DNA of 64,000 nt from a virus, in the IMG/VR virus record IMGVR_UViG_3300023257_000007, positions 1-64,000 of that record. One strand, written 5' to 3'. Position 1 is the stretch's first letter. Each line of letters starts with the position of its first letter. This document shows positions 58,098-64,000 of the stretch, piece after piece. Under the pieces are notes generated by a model. That model did not search any database, was not told where the DNA came from, and saw only the letters and a program-made list of their open reading frames with translations. A program made the translations under genes and the position numbers.

Positions 58098-59042
58098 ATG
58101 AAAAGTATTACAAAACAAGAACTATTAGTAATTCTAAAAGAAATTATTACAAAACTCGAAAAAGAAGAAATACCTTACGAAATACCACTTTGTCATATTG
58201 ATAAAAATACTTTCAATTATATAGACTTTATAGTACCAGACAATATAGATGCTGTTACATTTGCAAATATATTAGATTTAACAATATATAAAAATGAAAA
58301 AGATAGAATTCAATTTGAATATAAAGATTTAAGAGTTAATTTTATTAAAAGTAATTTAACTGAATTAAAACCAACATATCATTATTATTCATGGAACATC
58401 TTATATCCAATATTAAATATTATGTTAGAAAAATTAAATCTAAGTTATACTACTCACGGTTTGAAATACATATTTGAAACTAAATCAATATTCATAAATA
58501 AAAATCTCCAGAAAATATTTGATTTCATGGAGATTAGCTTTAAAAATATTTATGGTATTAATATACCAACATTAAATCAAATATTTAATGAAATTATAAA
58601 ATCCTCATATTTCAATTATAATTTATTTACAAAAAAATCTTTTGAAAAACATGATCCAATGTATAAATATAATAAAGATTATTACGACAAGTTTTTAAAA
58701 TATATCAAAGTTATGAAGAATAGTGAATTAAACTTTGATTTTGATTCATTTGATGATTCTACTAAATTTGAAAATATACATTCATTCTTTCCTGAAAGTA
58801 AATTTCTAACTAGAATGTATAAAATATATGCAGAAAAACAAATACCAACGAAAATTTTAGAAAAAATAATGTCTAACAAACAAACACTAGAAGAAAAATT
58901 TGCAACAACTCCAAATATAGGGCAATTAATTAAAAGTAAAGAAAAAGAAATTCAAGATAATAAAATTAAAATGAAAAAACCTTCCTTACGTGATATCAAA
59001 GATATCAAAGAGGAAGGTGATAACATTTTTTGGGAAGATTAA
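58098..59042 (+). CDS. Unknown replication-associated protein with clamp-peptide-like tail
   Basis: 314 residues from the ATG at 58098. The N-terminal region has FNYIDFIVPDNIDAVTFANI, faintly like a nucleotidyltransferase acidic strand but unproven. Helical centre. The C-terminus DNIFWED resembles the aromatic-acidic tails of the polymerase (FDDWGF) and RNase H (FWDF) encoded here, perhaps a sliding-clamp contact. Confidence 0.6.
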   Translation: MKSITKQELLVILKEIITKLEKEEIPYEIPLCHIDKNTFNYIDFIVPDNIDAVTFANILDLTIYKNEKDRIQFEYKDLRVNFIKSNLTELKPTYHYYSWNILYPILNIMLEKLNLSYTTHGLKYIFETKSIFINKNLQKIFDFMEISFKNIYGINIPTLNQIFNEIIKSSYFNYNLFTKKSFEKHDPMYKYNKDYYDKFLKYIKVMKNSELNFDFDSFDDSTKFENIHSFFPESKFLTRMYKIYAEKQIPTKILEKIMSNKQTLEEKFATTPNIGQLIKSKEKEIQDNKIKMKKPSLRDIKDIKEEGDNIFWED

Positions 59043-59078
59043 AGTTCATAATCTAATTCAGAACCATTAGGAGAAATA

Positions 59079-59327
59079 TTAACCATTCTCATCTTTATCT
59101 ATTTTAATTTTTCCTTCACTCACATCTTTAAAAACTTTTGGGTGATAATCTTTAAACAATTGTAATCTGGTCGTTTCCCATCCAATTGGTGGTAATGTAA
59201 AATCTTCAAAATATGTGTAGCGAATCATACCACATAAATTAGATCCTGCTTTTTTAATAGAGTTATCTTTCAGAGTAACTTCAAATTCTCCATCACCTAT
59301 ATGTTTTATTTTGTAATCGTAATCCAT
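59079..59327 (-). CDS. Small protein, unknown
   Basis: 82 residues, MDYDYKIKHIGDGEFEV; alpha/beta, no recognised domain. Convergent to the previous gene. Confidence 0.58.
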   Translation of the reverse strand: MDYDYKIKHIGDGEFEVTLKDNSIKKAGSNLCGMIRYTYFEDFTLPPIGWETTRLQLFKDYHPKVFKDVSEGKIKIDKDENG

Positions 59328-59397
59328 TATTTTATTTTTGACATTTTATAAAATGAATCATTTTTCAATGCCTTTTGTATATCTTTTTATTATTTTT

Positions 59398-60429
59398 TTA
59401 AAAATCCCAGAAATCGTCTTTTTCTTCTTCAGATTTGAATTCTGGAAGTCTCATTTTCATTTTTTCAAGTAATATTTCTGGTAAAACCCATTCATCTAAA
59501 TATACAAGTTGAATATTCATTGTAATATTTTCTGTTACTTTATTAGAAACTTCTTGATTTGTGATCTTTTTATAATATATAGCAACATCTTTACATCTTT
59601 CAACAAATTGTTTTGATTTAAAATCTATATTATCAGGATACATTTCTTTATAAATATCATAACATTTTTCAGCACCTATATCTCCAATTCCTCTACCATT
59701 CTCATCATCCCAAACACCATTTTTAACTTTCATCACTCCTTTAACATTATCTCCAGAATCTCCAGAAACTATTTTACAAAATAATGATTTCTCATCATTC
59801 ACTTCTTTAAGTTTAGTATTCATTATCAATTGTTCTAGATAGTTAACAAATTCATCTTCATTTGACAAACTAAATATATCATTTGAATCACCATTAAGAC
59901 CATCTAAGAATATTTTATAATTTTCTGGAACATAAACACGTTGATCATTAAATTTATAATTCCACATAACATTAATATAATTTTTTTCAATATCATAATG
60001 AATTAATTGTTGAATATCAGCATCACTAGATACTATCATATTTGTATAGCCTTGTTTGTTTGATTGTTTAACAATATATGCTAATATATCATCACCTTCA
60101 AGTCCATCTACTTCTATTAAGTTACATCTAGGATTATTTGAAATTGATTGTTTGAAATCGTCATATTCTTTAAACACGAAATCCCAATCAATTGTCTCGT
60201 CTTTTTTTCTTGTGCCTTTATATTCTATATCTAAAAATTCTTTTCTCCAAGACTTTCCTCTATCAGAAACAAAATATATTTTATCAAAAGGGTAGGATTT
60301 TGTTATTTTGTCATAATCTCTTGACATCAATGCTATTAAATCTTCATTAATAGACCTTGATTTTTTTAGTATGAAAACATCTTTATATAAAAGATAGTTT
60401 CCATCTATAATACAACAAGTTTTTATCAT
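59398..60429 (-). CDS. rnh: RNase H / 5'-3' exonuclease (FEN-1 family)
   Basis: 343 residues with the T4 RNase H pattern: CIIDGNYLLYK, FVSDRGKSWRKEF and YKGTRK, VDGLEGDDILA, VSSDADIQQL and the helix-hairpin region KIVSGDSGDNVKGV, with all metal-binding Asp in place. It removes RNA primers on the lagging strand. The C-terminal tail EEKDDFWDF may bind the clamp. Confidence 0.92.
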   Translation of the reverse strand: MIKTCCIIDGNYLLYKDVFILKKSRSINEDLIALMSRDYDKITKSYPFDKIYFVSDRGKSWRKEFLDIEYKGTRKKDETIDWDFVFKEYDDFKQSISNNPRCNLIEVDGLEGDDILAYIVKQSNKQGYTNMIVSSDADIQQLIHYDIEKNYINVMWNYKFNDQRVYVPENYKIFLDGLNGDSNDIFSLSNEDEFVNYLEQLIMNTKLKEVNDEKSLFCKIVSGDSGDNVKGVMKVKNGVWDDENGRGIGDIGAEKCYDIYKEMYPDNIDFKSKQFVERCKDVAIYYKKITNQEVSNKVTENITMNIQLVYLDEWVLPEILLEKMKMRLPEFKSEEEKDDFWDF

Positions 60430-60445
60430 TCATAGTTTTTAATTT

Positions 60446-61069
60446 TTAATAGTGAAAACACACTCTAGTTTCAAATTTAACATTATGACCACCAAACGGA
60501 CGGTTCATACTATTTGGATTTTGTATTTCTATAATATGGCCCAATTGCATTATAAAAAATATACTTGCATTGAGTAACTTTTTATTTAATATTTGTGCCA
60601 TTTCTTTTATTAAAATATCTTTATAAATTTTATTATTATGTATTTCAATTATAGATCCATGATCAATTTTTTTAATATGTTGATATGGGTCATAACAACA
60701 ACTTGTTGAATAAGTTTCAATAGTAAATGTTTTACAGTAGTTTGAATAATCAGGAACATTTAATAAAAAATCATTTTCAAAAGACTGATTAATTTTTTCT
60801 TCAATAGGAAACTTATAATGAAAATAAGGTGCATCTATATTAACAACTTTCATATCTTCTATGTTAATTAAAGAGGCTAACTGTATCATAGATTTAACAG
60901 TTTCAATTTTAGTCTCATTTCTATCAGTTATACTATAATATGATGACGGACTCATATTATGAAAATCCATATTTATATATTTATTAATTGATTCAATTAA
61001 CCAAGGTATTTTATGGTCTTCAATTTTCAATTTCTTTATATAATCTTTAATTGATTGTAAATCATTCAT
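60446..61069 (-). CDS. Unknown protein
   Basis: 207 residues, alpha/beta, with a Cys pair STSCCYDPYQH. No family recognised. Lies between RNase H and IF3 genes on the same strand. Confidence 0.6.
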   Translation of the reverse strand: MNDLQSIKDYIKKLKIEDHKIPWLIESINKYINMDFHNMSPSSYYSITDRNETKIETVKSMIQLASLINIEDMKVVNIDAPYFHYKFPIEEKINQSFENDFLLNVPDYSNYCKTFTIETYSTSCCYDPYQHIKKIDHGSIIEIHNNKIYKDILIKEMAQILNKKLLNASIFFIMQLGHIIEIQNPNSMNRPFGGHNVKFETRVCFHY

Positions 61070-61079
61070 ATTATTTTGT

Positions 61080-61385
61080 TTATCCTAATACATACTTTTC
61101 AGTAATTGGAACAGGAATTTCAATTGTACCACCTTGATTATCAGAAACTGTTTTAATAATTGTGAAAATTATATCTATACTTTCTAATTTCTCTAATTTT
61201 TTTGAAGTTTGACCATCTTCGACGAGCATTTCTTCAACAACGTAATTAAGTTTTATGCCAGGTTCTTCACCAAGACTTTGGTGTAAATCTTTCTTAATTT
61301 GTTCTACATCAATATCACTATTTAAATCTAATGAATTAATATAATTGTTAATTTGTTTCTTTTTGTGTAATTGCATATTATCCAT
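61080..61385 (-). CDS. Small protein, unknown
   Basis: 101 residues, helical basic N-terminus then a strand-rich end with TIEIPVPITEKYVLG. Eight bases after the IF3 gene; likely same transcript. Confidence 0.6.
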   Translation of the reverse strand: MDNMQLHKKKQINNYINSLDLNSDIDVEQIKKDLHQSLGEEPGIKLNYVVEEMLVEDGQTSKKLEKLESIDIIFTIIKTVSDNQGGTIEIPVPITEKYVLG

Positions 61386-61393
61386 AACACTTT

Positions 61394-61939
61394 TTATTTT
61401 TTAGGTTTAAAAATCATTGTCATTCTTCTTCCTACTAATTTAGGCATCATTTCCACGATTGAATCATTTTCTAATTCACTAGCTAATCTTAATAATAAAA
61501 TTTCGCCTTTTTCTTTAAAAGTAATTTCTCTGCCTTTAAAAAACACATATGCCTTAACTTTATTGTTTTTTTGAAGAAAATTTCTAATATGATTCAATTT
61601 AAATTGAAAATCATGATTATCAGTATTTGGGCCAAATCTCACTTCTTTCAAACCCATTTGATTTTCTTTTTGTTTTTGTTCAATATCTTTTTGTTTCTTT
61701 TTTATTTCATAAAGAAACTTGTTATAATCAACCAATTTACATACAGGAGGTTTTGCATTTGGACTTATCTCTACTAAATCTACACCATACTCATCAGCTA
61801 AACTTATAGCTTCTTCTAATGTGTATATTCCTTTTTCTATCTCCTCTATATCACCTATTATTCTTACTTCAGTAATTTTACCCCATTGAGATATTTTAAT
61901 ATTAATTCTGTGTTGTTCTTTTTTATTTTGTCTCACCAT
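61394..61939 (-). CDS. infC: Translation initiation factor IF-3
   Basis: 181 residues, full length with both domains. N-domain VRIIGDIEEIEKGIYTLEEAISLADEYGVDLVEISPNAKPPVCKLVDYNKFLYE; linker rich in Lys/Gln; C-domain LKEVRFGPNTDNHDFQFKLNH, KVKAYVFFKGREITFKEKGEILL and MTMIFKPKK. Close to Bacteroidetes IF3. It controls 30S start-site choice and subunit release. A phage copy could favour phage messages, perhaps those with tiny leaders. It starts with ATG, not the rare codon used for autoregulation in bacteria. Confidence 0.95.
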   Translation of the reverse strand: MVRQNKKEQHRINIKISQWGKITEVRIIGDIEEIEKGIYTLEEAISLADEYGVDLVEISPNAKPPVCKLVDYNKFLYEIKKKQKDIEQKQKENQMGLKEVRFGPNTDNHDFQFKLNHIRNFLQKNNKVKAYVFFKGREITFKEKGEILLLRLASELENDSIVEMMPKLVGRRMTMIFKPKK

Positions 61940-62123
61940 ATATTTTTCTAATTCTATTAATTATATTTTTTTCTATTTTTTGTATATCATAATCTAGTGG
62001 TATACCTAAGTTACCATAAAGACTGTTTTTAATTATTTTAAGAGGTGCACCTAAATTACCAATCATTCTTCCTTTATATATTATCAAAGGCGCGCCCAAA
62101 TTACCCAAAACTTTATTCTGCAT
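61923..62123 (-). CDS. Small protein with three GNLGAPL repeats
   Basis: 66 residues. GNLGAPL, GNLGAPL and GNLGIPL each follow at 14-15 residue intervals, then a basic helix (KIEKNIINRIRKIYGETK). The repeat has a beta-turn look. Overlaps its neighbours on both sides by 11-17 bases. Unknown. Confidence 0.65.
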   Translation of the reverse strand: MQNKVLGNLGAPLIIYKGRMIGNLGAPLKIIKNSLYGNLGIPLDYDIQKIEKNIINRIRKIYGETK

Positions 62124-62649
62124 AAAATCTACTCCTCAAAATCATTTTAGAATTATTAATATCTACTAAATCTAACGCTATACTTGACACTATTGCATAA
62201 GGTTTAAATAATTTCATATTAATAAGTTTCTCATTAATTTTTTCTACAGTTTCCTCAATTAATAAATTTTCTAAATCTGCAATAATATCTATTCCAACGT
62301 GTCTTAAATCTTCTACCTCATTCATTGGTATTATAATAGAAAATTGATATGTCTCTGTCATATGTTTCATATCAACTGCTCTCTGCATAGGTTCTACTTT
62401 AATACCATCTAAATTTAATTTAGAAAGTATCTTTATGGATATTGGTAATGTGTTATCTATTTCAGTCACATATTTATTATAAATAGGATTTTCAATATCT
62501 CTTGATATATAGGAATTTTTATTCATATCTCTCATTGCATGATATTCAGCATATATAGACATCCATTCCAAATCTTTCTCTTTTATATCTAAATTTTCAA
62601 GTACTGGTTTCCATTTATTAATTGATCTTACTTTATCAATATGTTCCAT
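62113..62649 (-). CDS. Unknown protein downstream of the clamp loader
   Basis: 178 residues with NKWKPVLENLDIKEKDLEWMSIYAEYHA near the start and a strand-rich end. Position right after gp44 and size recall gp62, the small clamp-loader subunit, but I see no sequence similarity. Confidence 0.6.
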   Translation of the reverse strand: MEHIDKVRSINKWKPVLENLDIKEKDLEWMSIYAEYHAMRDMNKNSYISRDIENPIYNKYVTEIDNTLPISIKILSKLNLDGIKVEPMQRAVDMKHMTETYQFSIIIPMNEVEDLRHVGIDIIADLENLLIEETVEKINEKLINMKLFKPYAIVSSIALDLVDINNSKMILRSRFYAE

Positions 62650-63626
62650 TAATTATTCATTATATTTTTAAGTTCAGTAATAAAAGATACTAAATGTATT
62701 TCAGGATCTAAAGTTTGATCATATTCAGCATTATACTCTTTACACAATTTAATAAATTCCTGTCCTTTTTTAATAGCCAATGTACTATCTTTCTCTAAAA
62801 GATATTTAAAAAATGGTCTACCTAACAATTTAAGTAAAACATCCGTTTTATCTCTATAATTATCTAATACAAGATAATAATTCTGACCTACATTATTATC
62901 ATTATCCAATATATAGTCATAAAGTTCTAAATTAGTTGAATTTTTTTGTTCTTTTAATATTTCATAATCTCCAATTATTGATACTTCCTGTAAGTCTTGA
63001 ATTGAGGATCTAAAATCTGGAAAATTACTATTGATAATATTCTCTAATATCTGATCATTAATCTCTATTTTTTCAGATTTAGCAACAGTCTTCAAAAAAC
63101 TTAATTGTGATTTTCTAATAAACTGTGATTCATCACTATTTAAAGGTTCAAAATTAATAACATTAAATCTTGATAAAATCGCCATACCTGTTTCATCTCT
63201 TTGAAATTTAGACATACTATTCGCAGTCGCAACAAATCTAACATTATCAGAATGTTCTTCAATAAAACCTCTTAACCCTTCTCTAAATTGTCTAGTTGTA
63301 CCATCAAATTCTTCTAACCACACAGTTTTCATACCTTTATTACCCAGTAAACCATATGTTGTACAGTGATCATCTATCTTTTTTCTAACTGTATCAATAC
63401 CATTTTCAAGTGAACAGTTAATTTTTAAACAATTTGTTCCTTCTGTTAATATTTTTGCGAGTGTAGTTTTACCTATACCAGCACTTCCATAAAATATCAT
63501 ATTTGTTTTAATACCATCTTTAATAAATTTTTCAATTCGTGGTAATAAAAACATTTTTATTTTACCAGATTCTTTAATTAGTGTATTGGGTCTATATTTT
63601 TCCCAAAATAATTTGTCTTTAATCAT
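62649..63626 (-). CDS. gp44: Clamp loader large subunit (gp44-like AAA+ ATPase)
   Basis: 325 residues: WEKYRPNTL at the start, Walker A YGSAGIGKTTLA, Walker B TVWLEEFD, sensor 1 FVATANS, and SRFNVINFEPL with the arginine-finger SRF. It opens the sliding clamp and loads it at primer ends. The stop overlaps the start of the next gene. Confidence 0.9.
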   Translation of the reverse strand: MIKDKLFWEKYRPNTLIKESGKIKMFLLPRIEKFIKDGIKTNMIFYGSAGIGKTTLAKILTEGTNCLKINCSLENGIDTVRKKIDDHCTTYGLLGNKGMKTVWLEEFDGTTRQFREGLRGFIEEHSDNVRFVATANSMSKFQRDETGMAILSRFNVINFEPLNSDESQFIRKSQLSFLKTVAKSEKIEINDQILENIINSNFPDFRSSIQDLQEVSIIGDYEILKEQKNSTNLELYDYILDNDNNVGQNYYLVLDNYRDKTDVLLKLLGRPFFKYLLEKDSTLAIKKGQEFIKLCKEYNAEYDQTLDPEIHLVSFITELKNIMNN

Positions 63627-63686
63627 AATTCATAAATTTAAAATTCTGGATATTATACTTAATAATAAAAAGTTAGTTTAAATTAA

Positions 63687-63713
63687 AAAAGCACCATATT
63701 TCATGGTGCTTTT
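63687..63713. terminator. Bidirectional terminator hairpin
   Basis: AAAAGCACCAT, loop ATTTC, ATGGTGCTTTT: perfect 11-bp stem downstream of the partial gene on the minus strand. Confidence 0.82.
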
Positions 63714-63735
63714 AAGATTATTTAATATTTAATTT

Positions 63736-64000
63736 CTATGAAATAGGTCCATTTTGATTTTGTGATTGATCTGTAGGGAAATTATATTGATTTTTTTCAG
63801 GTATAAAAGTATCATTTGGAGTTACATCATCTATTTTTTCTTCTGTTTTTATTTCCCAATCTTTTTCTAAATGAAATTCTGATTCATCAACATAAATTAA
63901 ATCATCTAATAATTCATCTGATTTAATACTCATATCTTCTTCTAAGTTAACAACTTTTTCAATTTTATCAAAATTATCAAAATTTTCAAAACCACATTTA
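63736..64000 (-). CDS. C-terminal end of an acidic protein (5' end outside window)
   Basis: The frame stays open to the window edge (an internal ATG lies at 63933). The visible 87 residues are acidic (FDNFDKIEKVVNLEED, DELLDDLIYVDE) and end in an Asn/Gln/Pro-rich tail. The stop is TAG. No domain can be named from this part. Confidence 0.7.
   Translation of the reverse strand, partial: KCGFENFDNFDKIEKVVNLEEDMSIKSDELLDDLIYVDESEFHLEKDWEIKTEEKIDDVTPNDTFIPEKNQYNFPTDQSQNQNGPIS

Noticed and set aside
62113-62649. gp62 clamp-loader small subunit
   Set aside because: Only position and size agree; no sequence similarity to T4 gp62 that I can see.
1-64000. Genome-wide reassignment of TAG to an amino acid
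   Set aside because: Several genes end in TAG (ending at 6113, 7059, 13762, 19500, 38359, 38372, 55226 and 63736), one of them directly against a tRNA gene, and long genes carry no internal TAG. Only the Pth2-like gene has a convincing in-frame TAG.

Overview
This is an AT-rich segment (by eye roughly three quarters A+T) of a tailed bacteriophage with T4-like replication and packaging genes. The hallmarks are large terminase (gp17), family B DNA polymerase (gp43), a gp44-type clamp loader, a probable sliding clamp (gp45), gp46 recombination nuclease, a gp61-like primase, RNase H, a gp25-type baseplate wedge and DHFR. The host is probably a member of Bacteroidetes: ClpS and IF3 resemble Bacteroidetes versions, a secreted repeat protein ends its signal peptide in SAQ, and starts mostly lack Shine-Dalgarno sequences. 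No bacterial housekeeping genes flank the phage genes. The genome is larger than the window; genes are cut at both edges.

Layout. 1-3.6 kb: end of a split-intein endonuclease, gp46 and DHFR. 3.6-7.6 kb: a phage-borne two-component cassette (histidine kinase, two receiver proteins, a membrane protein), then a holin-like protein and an isochorismatase-fold hydrolase. 7.6-16.5 kb: three copies of a large free-standing endonuclease between virion-type genes, an LRR protein and a metalloprotease. 16.5-25.3 kb: amidoligase, many small proteins with a shared N-terminal leader, two deoxyribosyltransferase-like proteins, DERA, a HAD phosphatase and primase. 25.3-30.2 kb: small genes, then an RNA-rich region with a roughly 1.25 kb structured RNA containing a tRNA-like insert, two small RNAs and a tRNA cluster. 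30.2-35.9 kb: RNase P RNA, HNH protein, ClpS and an NAD module (PncB, Nudix, NadE) with a repeated operator-like palindrome. 35.9-41.8 kb: structural and unknown genes. 42.1-46.9 kb: fractured DNA polymerase. 47-53.3 kb: baseplate gp25, fractured terminase, clamp. 53.3-55.3 kb: a Pth2-like peptidyl-tRNA hydrolase with an in-frame amber codon and a tRNA with anticodon CUA. 55.2-58 kb: leader-bearing small proteins. 58-64 kb: RNase H, IF3, clamp loader.

Three themes stand out. (1) About 25 otherwise unrelated proteins begin with a leader of the type MKxLKxYExF or FxxF[LI]NE. It resembles the capsid-targeting sequence of T4 internal head proteins and often ends in the [LI]-x-E site of T4-type prohead proteases. 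This suggests a large set of packaged, possibly injected proteins. (2) The phage carries many pieces of translation and RNA processing machinery: IF3, RNase P RNA, about eight tRNAs, an apparent amber suppressor tRNA, a peptidyl-tRNA hydrolase and a giant RNA. (3) Three essential genes are each broken by a split intein whose halves flank a Vsr-like homing endonuclease gene, always at a nucleotide-binding or catalytic motif.

All names rest on reading motifs by eye. Many small proteins could not be identified.
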